Counted from the stretch's first letter, positions 9,759-22,487 are shown. The stretch: DNA of 64,000 bases from Branchiostoma lanceolatum (GCF_035083965.1 NC_089724.1:29687435-29751434), one strand, 5' to 3'. The notes: a model not told the origin generated them from the sequence alone. Translations and numbers: made by a program.

Positions 9759-12360
9759 TCAATGCATTAGCTAGGTCTCAGCTGTAGGGCACGAAACATT
9801 GTGTGGGAATACCCCATAAGATCAAAGAAAGAGTATGAAGGATTAGATTTTCTGGAAACAAGTAACATGGTCAATGTTAATGAATCGTGTGGGAAATATA
9901 TGAATCAGTTAACTTGAAATCTGCTGCCCTTGTTCTACCTTGTCCGAACTATTGCTTGGAATGTATCATGTTTCGAATATGTCTAAATCTAACATTGGAT
10001 ATGTCTTAAAGTTGATGATGGTGGAATTAATCACTAAAGGATTTCAGCTTAGGTCCAAGAAAAAAATGCTGTGTTTTTGATTACGGTCTTGATAAAAAAG
10101 TTAGGGTTGGTAGGTAGGGATTATTCTTTTTCTGTTTAGATTCCGGCCGAACTGATCCAATAAATACAGTTTAACAATGCAAAAAAAGACATTGGTAGAA
10201 CTTGCATCATATTGTAGAAGTACAATGTTTACTACACATTTTTATACAAACTTAGCCTTCATCTACGAACATAGAAATGAACATTTGCAAGACTACTTGG
10301 AATTCTGTTATAGTTCATCACTCAGATGTCAGATTGAAAATTTTATAGCACTTGCTCGACCGAAAAAAAAGGCTAGGGTGAGCAGATTTTTTCTAGGTTC
10401 GGTCGTATATTATAACCGGAAACGGAACTTTTTTTTTCACAGGCCTTGCGGTCTACAAATCTTTTTGTAATGTGTAAATATTTGTCTTGAGAATCTAGGG
10501 TAAAATTATTAGAATAATTGTGAGATAACCGCAAAAAAAGAGTACTGAAGCAGCAGAGTATGCAACCAACGGGTACGCATGGATTGTTGAAGTTAAGCTT
10601 CGTGCAGATGACATATTAATTTTTCAAGGTCTAATATGATATAATCTAAGCTATCCGAAATGTTATAGTACATTTTTATCACTGTATTTCACTGCAAAAA
10701 AAGAAGCCCCATGATTCTTTCAACACTAGGTATTAAAGATCAAACTGTAATATTTCTATTATATTCTCTTTAGCTAAACCCATGACAGTAAGAATTTTTA
10801 ATCAGTTATTTTTATGGGAGGACGACCTTTTCCTTCGATTGCCAAAACGCATGAAGAATTTTTAGAACATCATTCAATCTATAGCTGAAAGGTTTTAAAA
10901 TATGACATTAAGGGGATTTTGTATTGTCAATCAGAATAAACTTATGCCAGCATGTGAATACTTGTTTGTTTGTTTGTTTGTTTGTTTTATTAAGATATCC
11001 ATTAGTGATATACAATATGCACTATTCTTCCTAGAGTCCCTATACAAATACATAAAATGAAACAAAAACTATACAATTGGTTAGCTAAGAATTCAACAAA
11101 ACAAATGTGGTGAAATCAAAAATAAACGAGAGATGAACGAGAGAGGTCAGAGGTCAACATAATTGAAAACATGATCTGGATGTAGTTGACAGAAAGCCAG
11201 AAATAATCATAAATTACGAATATAAGTAACTTAAATAAACAGCATAATGTAAATACGAATGAATAAATACTTGTAAGGTGTCTTCTGTTTTTGGTGTGAC
11301 CTGTGACCTATCGCATGAGGTCTAAGTCGTTCACAGAGTCCCTTTTTTCTGCTAACCTGACGCTCAAAGGAAAAAGTCAAATATCATACTAAATCAATCT
11401 ACGTACACTACATAACACTTAAACTGAATCCCTAAAATACCACAGAAAATGCATAACACCCCTACAACTAAGTGGGAAACGCCTGAAAGGTATCCACACA
11501 CATACACAGCTAGAATAACTTTTAACGAACACATCACACGGTCTCTTTTGACCTTTCGGTTCCGAAGAAGAAGACACGACAACTAGAATCTCAGGTAAGG
11601 ACTTGTCTGTATAGTCTACTCTACACAATGATGCTGTAGTTTTCTGCTATTATGATAAAGATATCATATTGAGTTCTATCAACCATGCTTTTGTGCTAAA
11701 TTTGGACAAAAGTTTCTACAACATAACCGACTTGAAAAGTTGCGCCTGTAAATACGAAATGACCTGAAACTGAAATTCGATATGCTCCTAAATTGGCCAT
11801 GACACACGTGTCGTTTTGCATGTTAACGGTTTTGGGAAGGTAGTTTGATAGAAGCACAAAGCGGGAGAAAAATTTCAGATTTAGTACATAAGTGGGCCAT
11901 TGGACACGAGAGTAGATATATCATAGGACCATGTAGACACGTACTCAGTCAACATGCAGTAAGTATAACCTTGCTTATAGTATGCACTTTGCATATCCGA
12001 TTGTTACAGATGACACTTACTGTCTATTCAATTCGTGGCGTAAACTTTAAGGTAATTTTCCTTCTTATATAAATAGAGCAGATCTTTTCAAAGCTACATG
12101 TTTTTTTAAAGTCCCGTGCTGATCATGAGATGTGTAGGCGGGCGTGCCGTGGTAATATCGGGATGAAATGCGTACTGTCATATTAATGTGCATGATGATT
12201 TTTGCTGTATCCCTGTTTATAATAGACTTGTTAGAAAGACATTTGTTATACACGCCGAATTGAGCAGAAAGAGGCGTCAATATGAAAAAGGCATTCTACA
12301 GTCACCTCCTCATTAGCATTAGCTCCTAAAACAACAGGAGCTAATTGAGTCATTAGCATA
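9759..12360 (+). other. Gene A 3' flank and inner palindrome arm
   Basis: No supported gene. It holds the likely 3' UTR with AATAAA at 10159-10164, a (GTTT)n run at about 10961-10985, and AT-rich sequence. A short hairpin (ATTAGCTCCT/AGGAGCTAAT) lies at about 12317-12346 near the arm end. Short ORFs here are mirrored exactly in the other arm simply because the arms are identical. Their composition is not coding-like. Confidence 0.6.
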
Positions 12361-13158
12361 CAACCGAAAATTTCAATATCTTAAAGGCATCCAGAGCATC
12401 TTATGAGGCTTGAAACTTGAATGAAAGACTCCAATTAGTCATTCCTACACATAGTAAGTTTCAATAACACTATACCATTAAATATCGACATTAAATGAGC
12501 AAAGATACGAAGTCGTTGTGTGGTGAGAACTGATAGAAAATCCAAGCCCATATAGACTGATCCTGACTGTCCATCACAATTAGCGGTTCGACCAATGAGA
12601 GAGTGACTGCATACCCGTCAAATATTTGCATTTTTGTGTTCTAATTTTGCATTTCTACGTTTTGACGGAGATGGGAGGGGCAATGTTATCGGTTTATTTA
12701 CACTAGGCACGTGAATCTAATAGATCACAATGTAGCTTATTTTTGTGCCGCTTTTGAGCACTTCTGGTAAGAAATCCGCACGCAAATGTGGTAAACAGTG
12801 GCATCAAATGTCAATTTCATAAAGATTACAGCAACTAGAATATCTCCAGTTTTCAAGCCTCATAAAATGCTCTGGGTGCCTTTAAAGCCAAGATTTCCCA
12901 TAAAACTGAAAATGGGTCAACTTTGTGGCGATATATCTTCATAATTACTTCTAGCTATAAGAAATATTTCCTTGAGTGACTATAGTGACTGTACGTTGAT
13001 GAAGGTTAGACATCCATGTAATAATATACGCCAAAAATTGTTACTCAAGCAAATGGGTAAAATTTTGAAATAATCAGACGTTTCAGACAGGATCCGCTAT
13101 CTTCCATCAGTGACTAACGAAAGATCTGGCAGAACTAGGTTTTATACAAAACTCTGAG
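12361..13158. repeat. Palindrome spacer (loop)
   Basis: These 798 bp separate the two arms and are not repeated in either arm. The arms end at the same bases (CATTAGCATA on the left, its complement on the right). Most of the spacer is a MITE at 12385-12881. No coding sequence is visible. Confidence 0.9.
12385..12881. mobile_element. piggyBac-like MITE in the palindrome spacer
   Basis: A 497-bp element flanked by TTAA at 12381-12384 and 12882-12885. Its terminal inverted repeats start AGGCAYCCAGAGC and pair over about 32 bp with two mismatches. TTAA target duplication is typical of piggyBac transposons. There is no transposase ORF, so it is non-autonomous. Confidence 0.75.
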
Positions 13159-15760
13159 TATGCTAATGACTCAATTAGCTCCTGTTGTTTTAGGAGCTAA
13201 TGCTAATGAGGAGGTGACTGTAGAATGCCTTTTTCATATTGACGCCTCTTTCTGCTCAATTCGGCGTGTATAACAAATGTCTTTCTAACAAGTCTATTAT
13301 AAACAGGGATACAGCAAAAATCATCATGCACATTAATATGACAGTACGCATTTCATCCCGATATTACCACGGCACGCCCGCCTACACATCTCATGATCAG
13401 CACGGGACTTTAAAAAAACATGTAGCTTTGAAAAGATCTGCTCTATTTATATAAGAAGGAAAATTACCTTAAAGTTTACGCCACGAATTGAATAGACAGT
13501 AAGTGTCATCTGTAACAATCGGATATGCAAAGTGCATACTATAAGCAAGGTTATACTTACTGCATGTTGACTGAGTACGTGTCTACATGGTCCTATGATA
13601 TATCTACTCTCGTGTCCAATGGCCCACTTATGTACTAAATCTGAAATTTTTCTCCCGCTTTGTGCTTCTATCAAACTACCTTCCCAAAACCGTTAACATG
13701 CAAAACGACACGTGTGTCATGGCCAATTTAGGAGCATATCGAATTTCAGTTTCAGGTCATTTCGTATTTACAGGCGCAACTTTTCAAGTCGGTTATGTTG
13801 TAGAAACTTTTGTCCAAATTTAGCACAAAAGCATGGTTGATAGAACTCAATATGATATCTTTATCATAATAGCAGAAAACTACAGCATCATTGTGTAGAG
13901 TAGACTATACAGACAAGTCCTTACCTGAGATTCTAGTTGTCGTGTCTTCTTCTTCGGAACCGAAAGGTCAAAAGAGACCGTGTGATGTGTTCGTTAAAAG
14001 TTATTCTAGCTGTGTATGTGTGTGGATACCTTTCAGGCGTTTCCCACTTAGTTGTAGGGGTGTTATGCATTTTCTGTGGTATTTTAGGGATTCAGTTTAA
14101 GTGTTATGTAGTGTACGTAGATTGATTTAGTATGATATTTGACTTTTTCCTTTGAGCGTCAGGTTAGCAGAAAAAAGGGACTCTGTGAACGACTTAGACC
14201 TCATGCGATAGGTCACAGGTCACACCAAAAACAGAAGACACCTTACAAGTATTTATTCATTCGTATTTACATTATGCTGTTTATTTAAGTTACTTATATT
14301 CGTAATTTATGATTATTTCTGGCTTTCTGTCAACTACATCCAGATCATGTTTTCAATTATGTTGACCTCTGACCTCTCTCGTTCATCTCTCGTTTATTTT
14401 TGATTTCACCACATTTGTTTTGTTGAATTCTTAGCTAACCAATTGTATAGTTTTTGTTTCATTTTATGTATTTGTATAGGGACTCTAGGAAGAATAGTGC
14501 ATATTGTATATCACTAATGGATATCTTAATAAAACAAACAAACAAACAAACAAACAAGTATTCACATGCTGGCATAAGTTTATTCTGATTGACAATACAA
14601 AATCCCCTTAATGTCATATTTTAAAACCTTTCAGCTATAGATTGAATGATGTTCTAAAAATTCTTCATGCGTTTTGGCAATCGAAGGAAAAGGTCGTCCT
14701 CCCATAAAAATAACTGATTAAAAATTCTTACTGTCATGGGTTTAGCTAAAGAGAATATAATAGAAATATTACAGTTTGATCTTTAATACCTAGTGTTGAA
14801 AGAATCATGGGGCTTCTTTTTTTGCAGTGAAATACAGTGATAAAAATGTACTATAACATTTCGGATAGCTTAGATTATATCATATTAGACCTTGAAAAAT
14901 TAATATGTCATCTGCACGAAGCTTAACTTCAACAATCCATGCGTACCCGTTGGTTGCATACTCTGCTGCTTCAGTACTCTTTTTTTGCGGTTATCTCACA
15001 ATTATTCTAATAATTTTACCCTAGATTCTCAAGACAAATATTTACACATTACAAAAAGATTTGTAGACCGCAAGGCCTGTGAAAAAAAAAGTTCCGTTTC
15101 CGGTTATAATATACGACCGAACCTAGAAAAAATCTGCTCACCCTAGCCTTTTTTTTCGGTCGAGCAAGTGCTATAAAATTTTCAATCTGACATCTGAGTG
15201 ATGAACTATAACAGAATTCCAAGTAGTCTTGCAAATGTTCATTTCTATGTTCGTAGATGAAGGCTAAGTTTGTATAAAAATGTGTAGTAAACATTGTACT
15301 TCTACAATATGATGCAAGTTCTACCAATGTCTTTTTTTGCATTGTTAAACTGTATTTATTGGATCAGTTCGGCCGGAATCTAAACAGAAAAAGAATAATC
15401 CCTACCTACCAACCCTAACTTTTTTATCAAGACCGTAATCAAAAACACAGCATTTTTTTCTTGGACCTAAGCTGAAATCCTTTAGTGATTAATTCCACCA
15501 TCATCAACTTTAAGACATATCCAATGTTAGATTTAGACATATTCGAAACATGATACATTCCAAGCAATAGTTCGGACAAGGTAGAACAAGGGCAGCAGAT
15601 TTCAAGTTAACTGATTCATATATTTCCCACACGATTCATTAACATTGACCATGTTACTTGTTTCCAGAAAATCTAATCCTTCATACTCTTTCTTTGATCT
15701 TATGGGGTATTCCCACACAATGTTTCGTGCCCTACAGCTGAGACCTAGCTAATGCATTGA
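13159..15760 (-). other. Gene B 3' flank and inner palindrome arm
   Basis: Mirror of 9759-12360. It holds a likely 3' UTR with AATAAA (minus strand) at 15355-15360 and no supported gene. Confidence 0.6.
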
Positions 15761-15858
15761 TCAGAAAGCCAGGCGGTAGATAATCTGACCGCCAAGTGCA
15801 GCGGCTGTTATCCAAATAACGGCCTGGTCCCTGGGACCATGGCTCTCTGCGTAGAGCC
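15761..15858 (-). CDS. Gene B last exon: hydrophobic C-terminus
   Basis: Exact mirror of 9661-9758. It ends the gene with a hydrophobic tail that stops right at TGA, compatible with a GPI-anchor signal or tail-less transmembrane helix. Confidence 0.75.
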
Positions 15859-16416
15859 CTGTAAGGAAATAAAGAAGGAAAATAAATAGTAACAGCACTT
15901 ATTTAGCATTGTGATAAAAACGACAACCTTTATTGATAAGTTATTAATATACTACACTAGGCCTTCTTGACGGGTTTAATTAATAGTTATATTGTAAACC
16001 TTTGTAAGTATTTGGATATTTTCGAATGTAGTTTTAATCAGTGATGCATAACATTATTGATCTTTGTAAAAATGTACTATACAGGGTATATATGAATGTT
16101 AACTTTTAGCGTTAGCTTGTTATTGGGTAACATGTCTCAAACCTCTTTTCTGAGGAAAGTATGAAAATTATTAAACTCCTTTGATGACGTCTTTGAGGTG
16201 GTTTAATGTCGGGCAGTGACAGCTTCACCGCGAACTTAAAACCACCGCGAAACGTTTTGTTTCCATTACTGTACAGTATGTGATACTACCTATAGCGGTA
16301 TCGTGAACTTAAAACCACCGCAAACAATCCATGTTCTCCTTATGGTGAAATTTTAATTAAACTTACCACGAACTTGAATGCATTAACAGCAACTTATTAA
16401 GGAGAATTATAAGTAC

Positions 16417-16803
16417 CTGTTTGATCTTCGAGCGATCCTTGACCACTTGTTGGCTCTGCGGTCAGGCCGGTTGTCAGCGTGGTGCTGGCTTGAGTGGACA
16501 CGCCGTCCGCGTTGCCGCACCCCTGCTCGTCCTCCCCTGCCGCACAGTCCGGGTATCCGTCACAGATCAGATGACCTTGCACGCAGTACGTACGGTCCGG
16601 AGAGCCGGGAAGGCCGCAGTAGAACGTCGGGCAATCATCAACTGTCGTAGGTGCGACGCCTTCACAGCCCTGCTCGTCCTCTTCCTCCAAGCAGTCCGCG
16701 CCACCGTCGCAGCTGAACGCGTCGGGAACGCACGACGCGTTACCGTAGATGGACGCGCAGTTGTAGCTGCAGGAGCCCCACCTGCGTCTCAGTGCATCTT
16801 CAA
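16417..16803 (-). CDS. Gene B exon 17: two LDLa modules plus Ser/Thr linker
   Basis: Exact mirror of 8716-9102. 387 bp, phase 1-1. Identical protein. Confidence 0.9.
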
Positions 16804-18448
16804 CTGTAGCAACAGATTTGTGTTCATTTGAATGTACACGTTTCCGTGATAGACCTTGCTAGCTGTCGCAATTCTTACAATCTATTCTGGTCAAGGTAGC
16901 AGAACACAGTTTTCGGCCTATGGGGATTTCTATACTTAAGGGCTACAAGGTGACTGGCTTCTGACTGGTAAAAATTATAGTGCGGTGCACTTGAGAAACA
17001 CGAAAAACGAATATGTTTGAGTTTAGGGTACAACCTACAAAAGACTCAACAAATAAAAAATTCTGTCGGCGTACCTCGTTTTGACGCCCTCTTTGAAATG
17101 CCCCTCTGCGGATGTAAAAAAAACTGCAGCCGGCTCACCCGAAAAGACAGTTACGTCATGAGGCGCATTGATACACGCTTTGGAAAACCTTCACAATCCA
17201 AATCATACAGACTCAAGGTCGACACAATACTACCACGCAGCATAGTTTACACTTAGCTGCCTCCAACATGCGGCTTTCTACCAGGCTTTCAAGAATCTAG
17301 CCGTATATTTTGTGTACCCGCGTCATAGGGGTCGCGGATAAAAACTGTGTTCTGTGACCTCAACATCGTTCTACTGCAAAGTGACCCTGGGGGGGGGGGG
17401 GGGGGCATGAATGAATGAATCAAACCTTTATAAACTTCAAAGTCTTGCGCTTTAATGTCTAAATAACTTTAGAGTAAAGATAAGATCTTACACAATGGCA
17501 GAATCAGTCTTTTGTCCTTGGGGGGAGGGGAGCAGTGAAGTTTTCAATTACTCCACCCCCCTCCCACAAACATTAACAGGTTGATCAAGTATGTACATTC
17601 GATAGAATACAGATGTCAATAATTCAGGAACTCGACTTAACAGCCAAACACATTTAATCACCACATCTGCATTATAAACTGATTCCAAATTTGCCAAAGG
17701 AAACTTTCTTCATTAATAACTGATTCAAGCAGATTTGAATCCCTCTCATGGATACACTTTGTGTACACGTATTGCTTTCATAACAAGCAAGATATGTCGT
17801 ACATATCATGTAGGAATTTTCAATGTTTCCATACTACAAAGATCATGCAATGGACCGGCCGGGTTGACTCTTAATTAGAAAAAAAAAGCTTGACTTTTAA
17901 TGCACTGCACTTTATTAGATTTTAAAAAAAATTACATTGTGTAGTCTTGTAAGCTCATGAAAGGTACAATATGTGAACAGTTTAAATTTCAACTGTTGAT
18001 ATGTCATGGACGAATGTATACTAGTATATTGTGGAGATAACATGAAATTATGTTTCCAAAAATACACTATTAGGTGTATAGATTAACATTTAGTATGTAG
18101 CGTTTTAATTCATTGCATTAAGTATTAGAATGTAGGATCTTAGTGCCTCATGCTTGCCATTTTACACCCATTAAACCACGTGTTGTGTGGTGGTCATAGA
18201 TGCATTTTAGGCCTCTGGGCATATAAATCTGGAATAAAGATTATTATTAATAGTATTTAGGGAACCGTTACCACACTGTGGTAATTATAAGGGAAGTCAT
18301 TCCTAGGGAATTCGAAAAGGGACTATCTGAAGAGGAAATAAAAGAACCAGTATGTTTGTTGGCATCCAAATATACTTTTAATTTGAAAAGACCTATTACG
18401 TCTTGAGATGCCTTACTTTTAAACACAATATGATACACTTAACCTGTG

Positions 18449-18651
18449 TACTGTAAATGCAGAAATGATCGCGTTTGTTTTATGTTCGTGGCGACCGTTT
18501 CTCTGCGAACTTAAAGTCATCGAAAACGTTTTTGTCCAATGTTGTAGCAGTATGTGACTATAGCGCTGCCGCTAGCTTAAAACCACCTCGAACACTCCAT
18601 TTTCACCTTAGCGCAAAATAAAACCACGCGAACTTAAATGCATTTACAGTA
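18449..18651. mobile_element. TA-flanked MITE (GTTCGCGGTGG family), right arm
   Basis: Mirror of 2651-2853 with a few base differences. Same TACTGTAAATGC termini. Confidence 0.75.
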
Positions 18652-18674
18652 AATGTATTACAGTCGTGACTCAC

Positions 18675-18791
18675 TGTCACTGGGTCTTTCGTCCTCGCCA
18701 TCAGAACAGTCGTGATGTCCGTCACCCAGCTGACTTGTCGGCAGACACGTGACGTTGTTGTGGCAGGTGAAAAAGCAGTTTTTGGGTACTC
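18675..18791 (-). CDS. Gene B exon 16: LDLa module lacking cysteines IV and VI
   Basis: Mirror of 2511-2627. Phase 1-1, 117 bp. It keeps the DCSDGEDE acidic motif. Confidence 0.85.
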
Positions 18792-19018
18792 CTGTCATGA
18801 AAAGTACACAGCACTGTTAAAGCATTGCAACAATCTAAGAAAAAGCCCTTTGTGTAGCGTGCATGTAATGACCAGGAGAACAGTGTGTCTTTTAGGCGTC
18901 CTTCTGCAAAAGTGGGCGTCTATTTCTTTAATTTTTTTTGTACAGAATGTCCATACGACGCCTGGACGCCTCCCTAGCTAATAGTCCAACATAGGCTAAT
19001 AGTCCAACATGCACCTAC

Positions 19019-19132
19019 CTAGCACACACCCTCGTTCGTCCCTCCCATCCAGACAGTCGTCTAGTTCATCACAGATCCACCCTCTCGGGATGCAGGGGTC
19101 ACCCGAGTCTCTCAGACATTCCATCGCACACT
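19019..19132 (-). CDS. Gene B exon 15: LDLa module
   Basis: Mirror of 2171-2284. Phase 1-1, 114 bp, six cysteines. At least one synonymous difference (ATC/ATT for Ile). Confidence 0.87.
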
Positions 19133-19334
19133 CTTAAGAAAACACAGAGTGCAGGATATGTGAGTGGCTCACATCTTTTCATTTCAAGTCCGCCTTTATG
19201 TTGATGATAATTTGGTTGAAGAGTGAAGAGAGTGAAGGCTAGGTTCAAGAACAATATTGAGCAGAATTATAAGGTTTAAGCATTCATACATTAAACTGTC
19301 GATCTGTCTGGCACCCTTGGGTACACTGTCATCA

Positions 19335-19858
19335 TCATCAGTCGGCGTGCTTTCGCTACGACGCGCTTATACCGCCCTTTTTACGGGGTGACATGCCATT
19401 TCTTTGGCTGTCAAACGAGACGGGGATGCTCCAGATCTCTCGTCCGGGTGAATGGTGTAAATCACCGTATGGCTGATACGAGACGGAGGTTCGCCAGGCC
19501 TCCATCCGGGTGATTTGTAGTGAATCACTAAATCCAGACATAAGGATTTGGACCATCGCATACCGGGGCATGCCCCTACTCTTTTTCGAAAGGTGTGGTG
19601 GGTTCTTTTACGTTTGCGGGGTGTGGCTCTCCCCAAACACGGGAGAGCCACATTAAACCTCCATTTAACGTCTCTAACCCTGGATGAGCTAGGTACTCAT
19701 TTACACCTGAGTGAGGTGAGAAAATTTGTGTCAAGTGCCTTTCCCAAGGGCACAACGTCGGGGAGCAAGTTCGGACATGTCTCTGAGCACAGCCAGGGAT
19801 CAATCTCGGGTCCCATTGTTTGACAGTCGCGCGCTCTACCACTTGCGCCACACGGCGC
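19335..19858 (-). mobile_element. tRNA-derived SINE, right arm
   Basis: Mirror of the SINE at 1443-1965, in the matching gene B intron, with scattered substitutions. Its presence in both arms shows it inserted before the inverted duplication. Confidence 0.75.
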
Positions 19859-19913
19859 ATTAGCATCAACCTTGTCCTGAGTTTGTCTACGAATGTGCCC
19901 GGAGAAGCCTTAC

Positions 19914-20024
19914 CGTCACAGTGTGCCTCGTCCTCCCCAGTTGAGCAGGCTTCCGAGCCGTCACAAGTCTGACTATCATGGTACACGTCACCATCCCCGC
20001 ACGGACTGAACTGGATGTCGATTT
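19914..20024 (-). CDS. Gene B exon 14: four-Cys LDLa module
   Basis: Mirror of 1277-1387. Phase 1-1, 111 bp. One visible amino-acid change (EIDIQF for EIDSQF). It lacks cysteines I and III. Confidence 0.85.
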
Positions 20025-20598
20025 CTACACGGCAAAGATTTAAAGTGACAATCCTTTTCAAATGGAAGATATATTACATGCATGAGTTGCCCAGGAGCTG
20101 AGCAGGTGTCTAATTGCAGGTGCGTGTGACAAGGAATGGGACCGGTGTAGAATCCGTTTCATGTTGATTTCTACAAATGGAAAACAGAATGATGCACTTT
20201 ATCTGATAATGTTTTTATGCATTTTTTGCTTAATGGATTTTCTTTGTTACCTTCAAATTTCAATACGCAAATATCATCTGTAACTCACCTGTATGTATTG
20301 GATACTAGGCGTTTTCATAATTAAGCTATTACGTGTTTTTGCTATATGACTGTATAGTTGTTTCTCTTGCACCTCCGTTACTGTATTTAACCTGTACTGT
20401 TAATGTCTCATACTTCGAGACATGTTTTGTTTCTTGTGTTTAGTGATGTCGCTTAGATATACGTGTTTGCTTGAGTGTGGCATAACTATGTGTTTTTTTC
20501 TTAAGTTGCAATGGAAAACTAGAATTAAGTATTTGTGCTACATATTCTTCAGGTTTGCTATGTAAGTGTAGCGATTACGGGGTATTTTTATAAATATG

Positions 20599-20806
20599 AA
20601 TTGGTATTGACGTTTTCTTTTTATTTGAGTTAAATGTGTGATAGTTGTGTGCCGATTTGTTAAAAATAGAGAGAACGCTAGCGACCCCCAAAAACACCCC
20701 TCCCAATGAAATGGTATGGCTACCCTGCGACGTCACAAAATGAAGATGGCGGCCAGCACACATGCCAACGGATCCAACAAAGGTTTTGCTACGCAAACCT
20801 GTAAAA
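20599..20806. repeat. Interspersed repeat (about 205 bp), right arm
   Basis: Mirror of 534-735 with differences that include about 15 bp of extra sequence near AGCGACCCCC. Confidence 0.65.
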
Positions 20807-20998
20807 ATGATACACTTTCACGCTAGCATGTTGCAATGATTGTATCCCCAAACATGACTGACTGTTCAGTACTGTAATGTTGTATACAATTTTACATTAC
20901 ATTGGATCATTGCTGTTAGGTGCCTGCCATGCAACTTGGGTGCTTTGTATCTAGTCCTGACTTCTATCATCATAGTGGTGGAACATGAACCAACGAAC

Positions 20999-21075
20999 CC
21001 AAACATCCGAGATCTTCCAACTTCATGGTCAATTCTAGCCCGCACTCAGCCTCCAGCACGTCTTCACAGACAGGT
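20999..21075 (-). CDS. Gene B exon 13: Cys-rich segment, continued
   Basis: Phase 2-1 exon, 77 bp, acceptor GGTTGCAG. It reads PVCEDVLEAECGLELTMKLE then DLGC. The donor is the weak GTTCGT at 20998. It is the first gene B exon inside the palindrome; mirror 264-340. Confidence 0.6.
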
Positions 21076-22076
21076 CTGCAACCCAGACAGTTTGTAAGAC
21101 TTTTTTCTTTATTCAGATCAAGTGTTTTAAAGGCAACCAGAACAATATGAGGTCAAAAAAATTGAAAAAAAAAAATGCTGAAATCTTTATGGTAGTATCT
21201 TTTCCTTAGCAACGGTTTCCATAGAAACAAGCCAGATTCTTTCAAGGTTCCCAAAAGGAAAACTCTCCTGTCGTTTGTGACTTTCTCCAAGTTTCATGTC
21301 ATTTGGACAGGTATCACAGAAGCTATGCTGTTTTCTTCTCAATTCATGGCATAACTACCTCATTTGCATAAATTTGCATAAAGAGCTCTAGAACCACGAT
21401 GTCCCACCAGGACCATAGAACAACATAACTAAAAATGATCTAGAGTCATCAAGCTATCATTCTATGATACTGAACTAACTATATAAAGGGTGTGATACGT
21501 TTGTCAATTTCTAGGCCTCTTCTGAGAATTTCCTCCTGGACTACATTTACTTACCTTGTTTAGCACATTTGCGTAATAAAATTAATACTTTTAGGAATTT
21601 AAAACCGTGGTAAACCGTGCCGTACTATGATCCCTTTAGTTTCACGAGTCTACAAAAACTCTGGCCACGATTTTCAGTGAGTTCTCACATCACAACAACG
21701 TCGTATTTTTGCATCATGGACATTGCTATACATTTTGATAGTGTTGTTTCAACTAATCCTTATAGAAATAACTACATAAATTGACTTTCAAACTCCAATT
21801 TTTCAGATCCTAATATTGCTTGGGGTTCCTTTAAGTGTTGTTTTCTGATTTGCCTGCTAGCAGTCAGAGCTCACGAATTAATTTGCATTCACGTCTTATT
21901 AACAAACGGATGATATTTAGCTTATTCATCTTTCTGTCAGTTTCGGCTATCCACCTAAAGAACAATATCTAAATTGAATTGTCCTTATATCATATTGTCA
22001 GTTTAACAGATAAACAGCTATTCTAAGTGCACACTTACTTACAAACATGTTACTAACATGACAATCTCAAGAACCA

Positions 22077-22290
22077 TACTGTAAATGCATTTAAGTTCGC
22101 GGTAGTTTTTATTTCGCACTAAGGCGAAAATGGAGTGTTCGCGGTGGTTTTAAGTTTGCGGTAGCACTATAGTTACATACTGCTACAGCATTGGACAAAA
22201 ATGTTCGCGGTGGCTTCAAGTTTTTGGTGAAACGGTCGCCGCGAAAACCGCGAACATAAAACCACCGCGAACATTTCTGCATTTACAGTA
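22077..22290. mobile_element. TA-flanked MITE (GTTCGCGGTGG family), intact copy
   Basis: The best-preserved copy. It runs TACTGTAAATGC to GCATTTACAGTA, with CGCGAAC/GTTCGCG pairs inside. It lies just outside the palindrome, in the gene B intron before 22376. Confidence 0.8.
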
Positions 22291-22375
22291 TATTGTCCCC
22301 AAAAAAATCAGGGAAAAGTCTGGCAACAGCGTAATTTTTCAGAGTACCATTTATGCAAAGGAAAGTTGTATTTAC

Positions 22376-22487
22376 TTGTCTCCGCCGTTATAGCGTTGTG
22401 GGACACATCCGTCAAAAGCCTGACAGAAATTTTCCCTTGGGCGACATGCCTCGTCACAGAAGACCTCGTTAGATGCACAGCCGGAAC
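22376..22487 (-). CDS. Gene B exon 12: Cys-rich segment, family not recognised
   Basis: Phase 1-2 exon, 112 bp, acceptor CCTTACAAG, donor GTAAAT. It reads SGCASNEVFCDEACRPRENF then CQAFDGC. Six closely spaced cysteines without an LDLa acidic motif. It continues in exon 13 and lies just outside the palindrome. Confidence 0.7.

Larger units (their letters stand above)
1..12360 (+). repeat. Left arm of a giant inverted repeat
   Basis: This arm is the reverse complement of 13159 to about 21690. From 7913 to 12360 paired positions always add up to 25519 (or 25523 outside a poly-C run at 8118-8130, which is 13 C here and 17 G opposite), and every stretch compared base by base was identical. From 1 to 3703 the pairing continues with scattered substitutions and small indels (sums near 21301-21341). 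The arm holds the 3' exons of gene A. It also carries a 4.2-kb element at 3704-7911 that is absent opposite. Homology runs off the left edge, so the true arm length is unknown. Confidence 0.95.
13159..21690 (-). repeat. Right arm of a giant inverted repeat
   Basis: Reverse complement of the left arm. It lacks the 3704-7911 element: the joined site reads GACATCT then GTATTC at 17610/17611. It carries an extra segment of about 370 bp at roughly 21195-21560 that the left arm lacks. It contains the 3' exons of gene B. Homology to the left arm is last seen near 21690, in the intron before the exon at 20999-21075. Confidence 0.93.

Noticed and set aside
10177..10470. 97-residue ORF, also mirrored
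   Set aside because: It lies at the polyadenylation signal, with low-complexity Lys/Phe content. It is probably UTR or intergenic.
11394..11628. Hydrophobic ORFs of 62 and 69 residues mirrored exactly in both arms
   Set aside because: Exact mirroring follows from the arms being identical. No splice context, no family, 1.6 kb beyond the gene's stop codon.
16421..16831. 136-residue ORF antisense to the double-LDLa exon (and its mirror 8688-9098)
   Set aside because: A shadow frame in GC-rich coding DNA. The sense frame has canonical LDLa motifs and matching splice sites.
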